This document shows positions 24,032-32,055 of a stretch of 35,823 nt of DNA, in pieces (position 1 is the first letter of the stretch; every line of letters begins with the position of its first letter). The notes under the pieces are model-generated. The model saw only the letters and a program-made list of their open reading frames with translations, did not search any database and was not told where the DNA came from. Source of the stretch: Fen-178 sp049516835. GTDB taxonomy: Bacteria > Acidobacteriota > Terriglobia > Bryobacterales > Bryobacteraceae. The DNA lies in contig JBEKSR010000097.1 in the NCBI GenBank assembly GCA_049516835.1, positions 1-35,823 on the forward strand, given 5' to 3'. The position numbers and the translations under genes were made by a program.

Positions 24032-25573
24032 ATGAAACTGAGTTGCATTCCTGAACCTACCTTGCTGTTTCGGCACGACCAAGCCGTCGAAGATCCGCGT
24101 GACGGACTGAGCCTTTTTGGACCCCTCGATAAGGGTTCGCCATACGGAATCAGAGCCGGTGTGATCGGTACAAATGATGGGCTGCGGCGCTTCCGTGATT
24201 GGGCTGCGAAGATTCAGCGGTCAATCATCGAATCCGACCCCGACGAACTGTTTCAGCTATCCCACCCGCCCTACCCCGGCTTTGAGGCCGCGTTTCGCAT
24301 TCCCTGGGATCCTGTACCAGTTCTCGAAATCAAGATCACTCGCGATGACGTAAACCAGCGTATCTTTCTCTCGAACAAACATCAGAGGGTTTATAAGACG
24401 GTTGACCTGTACGCGGACAAGATCCTGAAGGCGTTGAAAGACGAAGATGCCAAGGTGGATGTCTGGTTCGTCCTGGCTCATGACGACATTTACAAGTATT
24501 GCCGTCCGGAATCCAGCGTTCCTGCCGATCAAAGCATTCGGGTTGTCCAGCAGGTGACGCCCAGGCGAGCCCGTCTCTTACAGACGGCCCCCAGTCTGTT
24601 TGAGGAGGAGAACGTTGAGGCGATTCCGTACCTATACGAGGCCAATTTTCACAATCAGCTAAAGGCTCGGCTTCTGGGCCATGACGCGCCGACACAGATT
24701 ATCCGTGAGAGCACAATCGCTCACCGCGAAGCGGAGTTCCTTAACGTCAGAGGAAACCCACGTCGGAAGTTGGACGCGTTGCAGTCAAGAATTGCATGGA
24801 ACATCTCGAATGCGGCTTTTTACAAGGCGGGCGGGCGTCCGTGGAAGATCGCGCAGATACGCAAGGGCGTATGCTACATCGGACTGGCCTTTAAGCAAGA
24901 CGGGCGGGGCGGTGATCCTAGATCGGCGTGCTGCGCCGCGCAAATGTTTCTAGACTCGGGCGATGGCGTGGTGTTCAAGGGTGCGGTCGGGCCGTGGTAT
25001 TCACCTCGGCGCGGGGAATTTCATCTGGGCAGGCAAGCTGCCACGAAGGTCGTTAACCTCGCTGTGGAGACGTACAGGAGCGATCCCAACAACAAAGACA
25101 GGAAGCCGCCAGCGGAGTTGTTCCTTCACGGGCGGACCTTGTTTAGCGACGAGGAATGGGCGGGGTTTGAGGATGCCGTCGATCCCGGCAAGACCAACTT
25201 GGTCGGCGTGCGGATCAGGACGGAGAAGGTGCTGAAGCTCTACCGGCGCGGATCGCACCCCATCCTGCGCGGCCTGGCTTACGTTCAAGACGCTCGAACC
25301 GCCTACCTGTGGACCAGCGGTTTCGCGCCGCGCATCCAGGCTTACGACGGGAAGGAGGTGCCGCGTCCGTTAATGATCGACCTGTGTCGAGGTGAGGTTG
25401 GGATTGAAACGGTGCTGGCAGACATTATGGCGCTCACGAAGCTGAACTACAACACCTGCAAGTTCGGCGGCGGTTCCCCAGTGACCCTTCGTTTCGCCGA
25501 TGCGGTGGGCGAGATTCTGACCGCAGGGCCAGTGGAATCAGAAGCGCCGCTGTCGTTCAAGTACTACATTTAA
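24032..25573 (+). CDS. Short prokaryotic Argonaute (MID-PIWI), catalytically inactive
   Basis: A 513-residue short pAgo, lacking the N and PAZ domains of long Argonautes. Residues about 150-265 correspond to the MID (guide 5'-end) domain and about 280-513 to PIWI. The first PIWI strand reads CYIGLAFKQD, with Gly284-Leu285 where a nuclease Argonaute has its first catalytic Asp. Other family blocks are GVVFKGAVGPW, PPAELFLHGRTLFSDEEW and the C-terminal LTKLNYNTCKFGGGSPVTLRFAD ending in FKYYI, the hydrophobic end typical of this clade. It should bind a short guide RNA and find complementary DNA but not cut it. It would then activate the TIR-APAZ partner, its immediate upstream neighbour. Together they form a complete two-gene SPARTA system. 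Confidence 0.93.
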   Translation: MKLSCIPEPTLLFRHDQAVEDPRDGLSLFGPLDKGSPYGIRAGVIGTNDGLRRFRDWAAKIQRSIIESDPDELFQLSHPPYPGFEAAFRIPWDPVPVLEIKITRDDVNQRIFLSNKHQRVYKTVDLYADKILKALKDEDAKVDVWFVLAHDDIYKYCRPESSVPADQSIRVVQQVTPRRARLLQTAPSLFEEENVEAIPYLYEANFHNQLKARLLGHDAPTQIIRESTIAHREAEFLNVRGNPRRKLDALQSRIAWNISNAAFYKAGGRPWKIAQIRKGVCYIGLAFKQDGRGGDPRSACCAAQMFLDSGDGVVFKGAVGPWYSPRRGEFHLGRQAATKVVNLAVETYRSDPNNKDRKPPAELFLHGRTLFSDEEWAGFEDAVDPGKTNLVGVRIRTEKVLKLYRRGSHPILRGLAYVQDARTAYLWTSGFAPRIQAYDGKEVPRPLMIDLCRGEVGIETVLADIMALTKLNYNTCKFGGGSPVTLRFADAVGEILTAGPVESEAPLSFKYYI

Positions 25574-25884
25574 GCGGAGTGACGGTACAAGCCCAGATCG
25601 GAAACGCGGCGCCGCGCCAGTCGCCGCGACAGGCTGCGAGGACCTGTTTCCGCCGAGAACCGGGAGAACCTGCGTGCTGACCGGCCGAGCCGAGAATGTG
25701 GAAGAGAGCTCTGTAGAATGAGTCCGAGACGGCTACATGTCAGGTGGTGGCCGAGTGTTTATCGCCCCCGGGGCTCGCCGGGGCACGGTCTTGGGCTGTG
25801 CGCAGGCGCGGGAATGAAGGTCAGCCTAGTCTATAGTCTAGGTCAGCCTAAGCAAAACAAGGGTTAGGAGCCGAGGAGCAAACA
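25574..25884. other. 311-base gap after SPARTA with operator-like repeats
   Basis: No gene is supported here. A GC-rich CCCCCGGGG/CCGGGG region (about 25766-25786) could form weak secondary structure. The right end contains the repeat structure described at 25819-25850. The gap suggests that the downstream gene has its own promoter rather than being read from the SPARTA transcript only. Confidence 0.5.
25819..25850. promoter_or_regulatory. Operator-like palindrome flanked by GGTCAGCCTA direct repeats
   Basis: GGTCAGCCTA occurs at 25819-25828 and 25841-25850, a 22-base period. The middle CCTAGTCTATAGTCTAGG (25825-25842) is palindromic at 8 of 9 base pairs. It is 35 bases upstream of the ATG at 25885, which has GAGGAG 7 bases before it. 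Confidence 0.5.
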
Positions 25885-27489
25885 ATGTACGCACTCAACG
25901 TAGCCGAACACAGCCGCTGGCTGTCGATCAGAAACCGTGCGTTTCGGATGTGGGTACGAACGTGGATCGACTCGCTTAACGTGGGAACTCACATTCACTG
26001 GCAGCTCAGCCCCCTTTCGATCTTGGGCCTTGCCCACATCTGGGAGTACACGAACCGGCAACAGCCTCGCTACACGGACCGCCAGCGCACTAGCATCAAA
26101 GCCATGGCAAGACGACGTCATGATGATCCCGGACGCCTCGGTACGATGCCAGAGTTCGACGACGACGACTCGGTGTGGGACGCTTTCTTCGTTCAGCAGA
26201 TTGCGGCGCGAGACGAGATTCGCGGGCGACTTATCCAATGGCACCTCACCACCTTGGCTACGTGCAATGACATTCCGCTCATTTACCGGTACCTGAACAG
26301 TTACTTCGCCGTGCTCACTATTTCCGGGCTGACAACCGACCAGCTCTTCCGAGCGGTGTGCAAAGGCGTACTTGACCCCCAGGATTTCCGAAAGCAGACG
26401 GCCTCAGAGAACTTGGTTGGCTGGCTGAACTCCTACGTCACTCCGGCCCCAACTGAGTTCCTTGCTTACACGAAGCTCGCAGCGATCAGTCCTGATCCCA
26501 CATCGAAGACTCTGCGGCGAAAATGGTCGAAAACAGAATTGCCTGACGTTCAGGCCTTTGCGTCCACCCAGACGCTTCCCGTCGTCATTGGCGAGAGCCT
26601 TGAGCCTTACATCGTGACTCGTCGGCTCGTGCTCGGAGGCATCGGCGAGATCCATCGACGAGAGGCGCAGCGCGTGTACGCTCTTCGCATCCAGAAATCT
26701 CCGGAACTTTCCGTATTTGTTTTGCCGCCGCGCTCCTACTTTAGAGCGGTCACACCGGGTAGCTCAGAGAAGTACTACGACGTCAGCTTCAAACGCACCG
26801 AACTGTCGATCAATGAGTCCGGAGACGATGAGGGAGCAATTCTCTTCCAGAAGGCCGCTCATGAACTCTTTGACGCTCCAGAGGAGGCTATCCGAGACCT
26901 TCTGGTTGGTGCTGAGCTACGTTGGAGGGGGCGAACCGTCCGCGAAACTGATGAAGTGCTGGCAGACGCCTATCGCTGGAGTTTGCGGGCCCGCCTCAGC
27001 GAGGATTTTGCCAACTACTTGGCACGTGTTAGAACGATCGGTCGAGATCCTCGGGTCCCTGGCGCGTCCGCGCTACGGCAGATGGCAGAATGGGACTGGG
27101 AGGCCGAGAAGGAGTTCCCCCTCCTGCTTAAGAGGCTGAGCGGTGTAGCTGAAATCGACGATGAACTTGTGCTGTTGCGCCTACGAGAGCTCACTGACTG
27201 GTATAGCACTAAGCCCAGGGACGAGAACGAGCTGTCTGCTCTGGCAAACACATTCCGAGAGATTGATGACTTGCTCGCCATTATACGGGGAGTGAGAAAC
27301 TCGGCAACTCATTTTGCGCTCGCTGACGGCACGCTTTACGGAGTCATGCTCTACTTGGCCAAGGTGCTGTTCGAAGCATTCGCAGCAGCCTGGGTGCGAG
27401 ATGCCGCGGAAGGGGCACCCATAGAGGAAGATACTCCCAAATCCATCTATGCAACGGAGCCGACAGGTGGCGGAGTGATTGACGGGTAG
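25885..27489 (+). CDS. Protein of unknown function with putative HEPN-like RNxxxH motif
   Basis: A 534-residue soluble protein with no family I can name. It starts at the ATG at 25885 with a good ribosome site (GAGGAG, spacing 7). The first 170 residues are rich in Trp, Arg and aromatic residues (MYALNVAEHSRWLSIRNRAF onward); the middle is mixed alpha/beta. Residues about 430-515 are helical and contain GVRNSATHFA, an R-N-x3-H motif (Arg471 to His476) followed by a long amphipathic helix (LYGVMLYLAKVLFEAFAAAW). That layout is the active-site signature of HEPN ribonucleases. The location directly after SPARTA, and lower GC, suggest a defence gene, possibly an RNA-cutting effector. The motif is short, so the domain call is tentative; a chance match is possible. 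Confidence 0.6.
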   Translation: MYALNVAEHSRWLSIRNRAFRMWVRTWIDSLNVGTHIHWQLSPLSILGLAHIWEYTNRQQPRYTDRQRTSIKAMARRRHDDPGRLGTMPEFDDDDSVWDAFFVQQIAARDEIRGRLIQWHLTTLATCNDIPLIYRYLNSYFAVLTISGLTTDQLFRAVCKGVLDPQDFRKQTASENLVGWLNSYVTPAPTEFLAYTKLAAISPDPTSKTLRRKWSKTELPDVQAFASTQTLPVVIGESLEPYIVTRRLVLGGIGEIHRREAQRVYALRIQKSPELSVFVLPPRSYFRAVTPGSSEKYYDVSFKRTELSINESGDDEGAILFQKAAHELFDAPEEAIRDLLVGAELRWRGRTVRETDEVLADAYRWSLRARLSEDFANYLARVRTIGRDPRVPGASALRQMAEWDWEAEKEFPLLLKRLSGVAEIDDELVLLRLRELTDWYSTKPRDENELSALANTFREIDDLLAIIRGVRNSATHFALADGTLYGVMLYLAKVLFEAFAAAWVRDAAEGAPIEEDTPKSIYATEPTGGGVIDG

Positions 27490-27621
27490 CAGAGCGGGCT
27501 TGTACGCTGCTCGGCGGTAAGAGGATTACTCCCGTGATACGCCGTTCCCGTCGCGCTGCCTTCACGCCAGCACGGTCGCGCTATGGGACAACTCGGTTCA
27601 CGCAGGCTGCGGCAGCGGCTC

Positions 27622-27627
27622 TATACT
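27622..27627 (+). promoter_or_regulatory. -10 box (TATACT) of the hicB-like gene, leaderless start
   Basis: TATACT ends 7 bases before the A of the ATG at 27634, so the predicted transcription start is the start codon itself. A weak -35-like TTCACG lies 19 bases upstream (27597-27602). Confidence 0.5.
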
Positions 27628-27633
27628 GTTGGT

Positions 27634-27837
27634 ATGACGTTCAGGGTCGTTCTGGAACATGATCCCGAGACCGGTGACTACTCGGCGGTGTGCCCCGAAC
27701 TCCCCGGCTGCGCGTCTGCTGGTGAAACCGAGGAGGAAGCCCGCGCGAACATCCGAGAAGCTATCGAACTCTACCTGGCGCCCGGCGATATCGAACTGCC
27801 TGAAGATGCAAAGCGGGCTGAGGTGACGATTGTGTGA
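27634..27837 (+). CDS. HicB-family antitoxin-like protein
   Basis: A 67-residue protein with the HicB_like beta-alpha fold. The motifs are MTFRVVLEHDPETGDYSAVCPELPG (strand-turn-strand with the conserved CPELPGC), then SAGETEEEARANIREAIELYL (helix) and an acidic C-terminus IELPEDAKRAEVTIV. In HicAB modules HicB neutralises the HicA RNA-cutting toxin. No HicA (60-90 residues with a catalytic His and dsRBD-like fold) can be found on either side, so this is a solitary antitoxin or a diverged regulator. The ATG at 27634 is preferred over an in-frame ATG at 27583 because a -10 box sits immediately before it and the conserved sequence starts there. It ends the putative defence island. Confidence 0.8.
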   Translation: MTFRVVLEHDPETGDYSAVCPELPGCASAGETEEEARANIREAIELYLAPGDIELPEDAKRAEVTIV

Positions 27838-27973
27838 TCGCGGCACGCCATGGCTCAGTTCCAACCGGGTGATCGACATCCTTCGGCATCGCGCTCGCCG
27901 AATGGTTGAAATGAGCCGCAAGCGAGGCGGCGAAGGCGAAAGACAAAATCGGCAGGCCATCTGACGCGCCTGC

Positions 27974-27979
27974 TATATT
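27974..27979 (+). promoter_or_regulatory. -10 box (TATATT) of the deacetylase gene, leaderless start
   Basis: TATATT ends 7 bases before the last base preceding the GTG at 27987, so transcription probably begins at or next to the start codon. No -35 consensus is evident. The 140 bases between the hicB-like stop and this box hold nothing else I can support. Confidence 0.4.
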
Positions 27980-27986
27980 GTTCTTC

Positions 27987-28931
27987 GTGGAACCTGCTAC
28001 CGCGCTGCTGGCCGACCCCATTTTTCGCGAACACCTGGCGGGGCGCCAGCATCCGGAACGGCCTGAGCGGTTGGATGCCGTGGAGCGGGGTTTGCGGCAG
28101 GCGGGCCTGCTCGAACGGCTGGCGCGCGTGGACCGGCGCGCGGCCACCGAGGAGGAACTGCTCCTTTGCCACACCGCGGAATACCTGCGAACGGCGAAGC
28201 ACGACGTGCTCTCCGGACGCCCGTACCTGAGCACCGGCGATACCGACATCACGCCGAATTCCTGGGACGTCGCGGCGCAGGCGGCGGGCGGCGTGCTGGA
28301 CGCCGTCGACGCGGTGGCGACGGGCAGGGCGCGCAACGCTTTCTGCGCGGTGCGGCCGCCCGGCCATCATGCCACCGCCAGCCGCGGGATGGGGTTCTGC
28401 TTCTTCAATAACGCGGCTCTCGCGGCCCGGTACGCGCAGCGCCGGCATGGTCTCGAGCGCGCGCTGATTGTGGATTGGGACGTGCACCACGGCAACGGCA
28501 CCGAGAGCATTTTCTACTCCGACCCCACAGTCTTCTACTTCAGCACGCACCAGTGGCCGCTGTACCCCGGGACGGGGCGCGCCGATGAGACCGGCGAGGG
28601 CGCGGGCGTTGGGACTACGATGAACTTCCCGTTTCCGGCGGGCTCGGGGCGCAACGAGATATTGGGGTCGGTCGAGAATTCGCTGGCGCCGGCCGCGGAA
28701 CGGTTCCGGCCGGACCTGGTGCTGATCTCGGCGGGGTTCGATTCGCGCCTGGGAGATCCGCTGGGCCGCTTCACCCTGACGGACCGCGATTTCGCGGACC
28801 TCACGCGCGCGGTGATGGAGATCGCCAATCGCCACGCCGGCGGGCGCGTGGTCTCGGTGCTCGAAGGCGGCTACAACCTGGATGGGCTGGCCTCCGCCGC
28901 GGCCGCGCACGTGGAAGCGCTATTGGCTTGA
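27987..28931 (+). CDS. Histone deacetylase-family hydrolase (class II type)
   Basis: A 314-residue zinc-dependent amidohydrolase of the acetoin-utilisation/HDAC superfamily. In bacteria members remove acyl groups from proteins, polyamines or small amides. Key residues are the HPERPERL entry motif (22-29), the catalytic His127-His128 in RPPGHHA, GFCFFNNAA, the zinc ligands Asp165 and His167 in DWDVHHGNGT, YPGTG, and a third ligand Asp in SAGFDSR. The tyrosine of EGGYNL near the end is the usual transition-state residue. The GTG at 27987 is taken as start because of the adjacent -10 box; a TTG at 27978 would lie inside that box. Its 3' end overlaps the convergent xseA by 12 bases. Substrate unknown. 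Confidence 0.9.
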   Translation: MEPATALLADPIFREHLAGRQHPERPERLDAVERGLRQAGLLERLARVDRRAATEEELLLCHTAEYLRTAKHDVLSGRPYLSTGDTDITPNSWDVAAQAAGGVLDAVDAVATGRARNAFCAVRPPGHHATASRGMGFCFFNNAALAARYAQRRHGLERALIVDWDVHHGNGTESIFYSDPTVFYFSTHQWPLYPGTGRADETGEGAGVGTTMNFPFPAGSGRNEILGSVENSLAPAAERFRPDLVLISAGFDSRLGDPLGRFTLTDRDFADLTRAVMEIANRHAGGRVVSVLEGGYNLDGLASAAAAHVEALLA

Positions 28932-30215
28932 TCCCCGCACCACCGCATCCAGCTCTCCCTTGGCCAGGCGGACGTGGATGGCGGAATCCGGCGGCGCGGC
29001 GCCGGCGTCTTTCAAAATGCCACGCTCGCCAGAGACGATGGCATAGCCGCGCTCGAGAATCCGCAGCGGGCTTAGCGTCGAGAGTTTGGCCGCAAGCCGG
29101 TCGAGCGCGCCACGGCTACGCGCCAGCCGCAAGCGGACGTCGCAGCCCTGGAGACGCGCTTCCATCGCGCGTCGCGCGCGGCCGTGCGCATCCAATTCCG
29201 CGCGGAGGCGCTCGCGCAGGCGGTATTCCCGCTCGTCGATGCTTTGCAGGCCGCGGCCCACGCGGCGGTGGAGCGCGCTGAGGGCGCGCTCGATGCCCTG
29301 CTGCCGCAGGCGGCGCTCCAGCATGGCCAGGCGGTACCGCACCGCCTGCGTGCTCTTGGCGCGCGCGGCGGCAATGCGGTCGAGCAGTTCCTCGCGCGTG
29401 CGGACCACCATTTCGGCGGCGGCCGAAGGCGTGGGTGCGCGCAGGTCGGCCACGAAATCCGCGATGGTGACGTCGGTTTCGTGTCCCACGGCCGAGACCA
29501 CCGGCACGGAACAGGCGGCGATGGCCCGCGCCACGGCTTCTTCGTTGAAGGTCCATAAGTCTTCGAGCGATCCGCCGCCGCGGCCCACAATGATTAGATC
29601 CGGCCACTTGGACTGGCTGAAGAATTGGATGCCGCGGCAGACTTCCTCCACCGAGCCCTCGCCCTGCACCAGCGCGGGGAAGAGGCGGATGTGCAGCCCC
29701 GGGAAGCGGCGCGAGAGAATCTGCACCAGGTCCGCAATGGCCGCGCCGCGCGGCGAAGTGACGATGCCGATCCGCCGCGGAAAGCGCGGCAGCGGACGCT
29801 TGCGCTCGGCAGCGAACAGGCCCTCGGCGGCCAGCTTCCTCTTGAGCTGCTCGAAAGCCAGTTGCAGCGCGCCCACCCCTTGCGGCTCGAGCGTCTCCAC
29901 CTGCAACTGGTATTCGCCGCGGGGTTCGTAGACATCGATGCGGCCGCGCGCCAGCACCGCCAGGCCGTCCTGGGGCTTGAACTTCCAGTAGCGGTGCGCG
30001 GAGCGGAACGCCACGCATTTCACCTGCGCTTCCGGTTCCTTGAGGGTGAAATAGTAGTGGCCGCTCGCGGCCAGCTTCAGGCCGGAGATCTCACCCGAAA
30101 CCCAGATGTCCCGGAATTCCGCATCCAGCGCCGCGCGGATGGCCGCATTCAGCTCGGTGACGGTATAGATGCGGCGCTCGGGCGCCAGCTCGAATTCGAG
30201 CGCGAATTGCTCCAC
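28920..30215 (-). CDS. xseA: Exodeoxyribonuclease VII large subunit
   Basis: A 431-residue large subunit of exonuclease VII, which degrades single-stranded DNA from both ends in mismatch and damage repair. An N-terminal OB-fold (residues about 10-110, IYTVTELNAAIRAAL, then VSGEISGLKLAASGHYYF) precedes the catalytic region with PRRIGIVTSPRGAAIADL, IVGRGGGSLEDLWTFNEE, AIAACSVPVVSAVGHETD and ADLRAPTPSAAAE, followed by long helices. The GTG at 30215 gives a start like that of related proteins (MEQFALEF); a TTG at 30233 overlapping the mutY stop as TTGA is an alternative. No small subunit gene (xseB) is visible. Its stop overlaps the convergent deacetylase gene. It is downstream of mutY in a repair cluster. 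Confidence 0.92.
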   Translation of the reverse strand: MEQFALEFELAPERRIYTVTELNAAIRAALDAEFRDIWVSGEISGLKLAASGHYYFTLKEPEAQVKCVAFRSAHRYWKFKPQDGLAVLARGRIDVYEPRGEYQLQVETLEPQGVGALQLAFEQLKRKLAAEGLFAAERKRPLPRFPRRIGIVTSPRGAAIADLVQILSRRFPGLHIRLFPALVQGEGSVEEVCRGIQFFSQSKWPDLIIVGRGGGSLEDLWTFNEEAVARAIAACSVPVVSAVGHETDVTIADFVADLRAPTPSAAAEMVVRTREELLDRIAAARAKSTQAVRYRLAMLERRLRQQGIERALSALHRRVGRGLQSIDEREYRLRERLRAELDAHGRARRAMEARLQGCDVRLRLARSRGALDRLAAKLSTLSPLRILERGYAIVSGERGILKDAGAAPPDSAIHVRLAKGELDAVVRGSSQ

Positions 30216-30229
30216 CGAGCCATGGTAAC

Positions 30230-31228
30230 TCAAAGGATTCCGGCCAGTTTCAGCGCTTTTCGAGCCGTGGTACTGAGAGGGATTTGAGTGAGTGCCGCTG
30301 GGTCGAACCATCGAAACTGGGGGCTGGCCGGGCCTGGAGGGCGCCGTGCCGCGGCGGCCAGCACGGTAAAGGTGTAGTGGTGATGCGTGATGGTGTGGCG
30401 GAATTCACCGAAGCGGGCCGCGGTCCGCCAGCCGGGCAGGTCTTCGGGCGCCGGCAGATCCCAGAAACCGGCCATGCGGCGCGCGCCGGCCTCCCTTTGC
30501 CGAAGAAGGATGCGCCGGCCCTTCCGTACCAGCAGAAGGACGCCGGCGATGCGCACCGGCCTGGTCTTACGGAGCTTGACCGGCAACTCGAGGACGGTGC
30601 CCTCCCGCCGCGCGCGGCAGAGCGAGGAGAGCGGGCAAACCCGGCACCGCGGCTTGCCGGGCAGACAGACGGTGGCGCCGAGTTCCATGAGGGCCTGGTT
30701 GAAAAGCCCGGGATGGCGCGGGTCGAGCCAGCCCTGCGCCCCGGCGCGGAAGCGCTCGCGGGTCCGCGGCGAAGCGATGTCGGCGGCATCGTTCTCCACG
30801 CGAGCCACCACCCGCAACACGTTGCCATCCACCACGGCGTAGGGCAGTTGAAACGCCATGCTGGCTATGGCCGCGGCCGTCGAGCCGCCCACGCCGGGGA
30901 GGGCGCGGATGCCCTCGTAATCGCGCGGGAACCCTCCCGCGGCCACCACTTGCCGCGCGGCGCGCAGCAAATTGCGGGCGCGCGCGTAATACCCCAGGCC
31001 GCTCCACAGCGTCAGGACCTCTTCTTCGCCGGCCGATGCCAGGGCCGCGGCCGTGGGGAACCGCTCGATGAAGCGCTGGTAGAAGGGGATCGCCGCCTGC
31101 GCCCGGGTCTGCTGGAGCATGACCTCGGAGACCCAGATGCGGTACGGATCGGACACGCGCCGCCAGGGGAGATCCCGATGGCCCTTACGGTACCAGGCCA
31201 GCAGCAGGCGGGAGACAGGCGGTTTCAC
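30230..31228 (-). CDS. mutY: A/G-specific adenine DNA glycosylase MutY
   Basis: A 332-residue base-excision enzyme that removes adenine paired with 8-oxoguanine. Visible features are SEVMLQQTR with the catalytic Glu35, the helix-hairpin-helix LPGVGGSTAAAIAS (residues 110-123), VVDGNVLRV with Asp134, and the four iron-sulfur cysteines Cys188, Cys195, Cys198 and Cys204 in a C-x6-C-x2-C-x5-C spacing. The C-terminal NUDIX-like domain (about 225-330) carries the WDLPAPEDLPGW and ITHHHYTF blocks that read the 8-oxoG side. The GTG start at 31228 overlaps the upstream S24-type gene's stop (GTGA). Its stop region overlaps or abuts the xseA start. All parts of a functional enzyme appear intact. Confidence 0.93.
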   Translation of the reverse strand: MKPPVSRLLLAWYRKGHRDLPWRRVSDPYRIWVSEVMLQQTRAQAAIPFYQRFIERFPTAAALASAGEEEVLTLWSGLGYYARARNLLRAARQVVAAGGFPRDYEGIRALPGVGGSTAAAIASMAFQLPYAVVDGNVLRVVARVENDAADIASPRTRERFRAGAQGWLDPRHPGLFNQALMELGATVCLPGKPRCRVCPLSSLCRARREGTVLELPVKLRKTRPVRIAGVLLLVRKGRRILLRQREAGARRMAGFWDLPAPEDLPGWRTAARFGEFRHTITHHHYTFTVLAAAARRPPGPASPQFRWFDPAALTQIPLSTTARKALKLAGIL

Positions 31229-32031
31229 TCGATGACGCAAATCCACTCGGCGACTACCGCGAACTCCGTCGGCTCCGCGTCCCAGGGTTGGTGTTCGGGA
31301 TTCAGCGGCACCAGCCGGATCTGTTCGTGATGCCACTGGTCTTCGCCCGTGAAAACCTTCCGGCTGGTGTACTTCTTGACTGTGTAGCGGGCGGTCTCAT
31401 CCAGCACGCCGAAGCGCTCGATCAGCAGGAACTTGTTCTGCCGCGAGCCGGCCGGATGGAAGCGGAACAGGTTGAGGCTGCCATTGGGGATGCGCGGCTC
31501 CATGGAGTCGCCCACCACGTGCGCCACGAACAGGTACGGGTCGAGCCGCATGCCTTCGGGCGCGCGCACCCAGTCTTCCACCTCGGATAGCATTTCTTCA
31601 CCCAGCCCGCCGGCGGCCGCTTTTAGGCTGTAAAGCGGCACATGCGTGCGGAACGGCTCGACGGCGAGCTTTTCCACGTGTTCGTCGTAGAGGTGGTCGA
31701 CCACGCGGGAAAAAGCGTCCACCGCCACGCTTTGCCGCTCGCTCACGCCGAGCGCGTTGGAAAGGGAATCTTCGAGCGACCGCAGGTAGGCCTCGGCGCC
31801 GGTCTCGGTCAGCTTGCGGCGGATGTCCTCTTCCAGCGCTTCCAGAACTTCGGCATCTTCGGAACCGGCAAGATCGTGGTAGCGCGCGCGCATCCGCACC
31901 CAACCCCGGTCGCTTCCAGGGTCGATCAACAGGACGCCGATATTCAACGGCAGCCGTCCGGGCAAAGCGGCCTCCAGGAGCACGTAGGTGCCCTGACGGC
32001 GCGCGTTGATGGGGACCACCGTTGCCGGCAT
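31225..32031 (-). CDS. S24-type (LexA/UmuD-like) protease fused to a DUF3037-like N-domain
   Basis: A 268-residue protein without a recognisable helix-turn-helix. Residues about 12-120 resemble DUF3037 (TYVLLEAALPGRLPLNIGVLLIDP, then a helical part rich in Arg and Glu). Residues about 130-268 are an S24/LexA-like protease. The cleavage-type Ala140-Gly141 lies in LKAAAGGLG, the nucleophile Ser176 in VGDSMEP, and the general-base Lys (219 or 220) in TVKKYT, with flanking strands VPLNPEHQPW and AEWICVIE. The protease fold is used for RecA-stimulated self-cleavage in LexA/UmuD; here a regulatory role without direct DNA binding is inferred. It is the first gene of the coupled mutY-xseA group, so damage-linked control of that group is conceivable. 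Confidence 0.7.
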   Translation of the reverse strand: MPATVVPINARRQGTYVLLEAALPGRLPLNIGVLLIDPGSDRGWVRMRARYHDLAGSEDAEVLEALEEDIRRKLTETGAEAYLRSLEDSLSNALGVSERQSVAVDAFSRVVDHLYDEHVEKLAVEPFRTHVPLYSLKAAAGGLGEEMLSEVEDWVRAPEGMRLDPYLFVAHVVGDSMEPRIPNGSLNLFRFHPAGSRQNKFLLIERFGVLDETARYTVKKYTSRKVFTGEDQWHHEQIRLVPLNPEHQPWDAEPTEFAVVAEWICVIE

Positions 32032-32055
32032 CGGCGAATACCGTTCTTATCCTAT

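Noticed and set aside
22607..25573. Nuclease-active Argonaute system
   Set aside because: The second gene lacks PAZ and N domains and has Gly-Leu at the first catalytic Asp position; the TIR-APAZ partner identifies SPARTA.
25574..25884. Small RNA gene (crRNA/guide-like) after the pAgo gene
   Set aside because: GC-rich structure is possible, but there is no promoter plus terminator pair to support a defined RNA.
31225..32031. LexA repressor
   Set aside because: The S24 protease part is present but no helix-turn-helix precedes it; the N-terminus fits a DUF3037-like domain.
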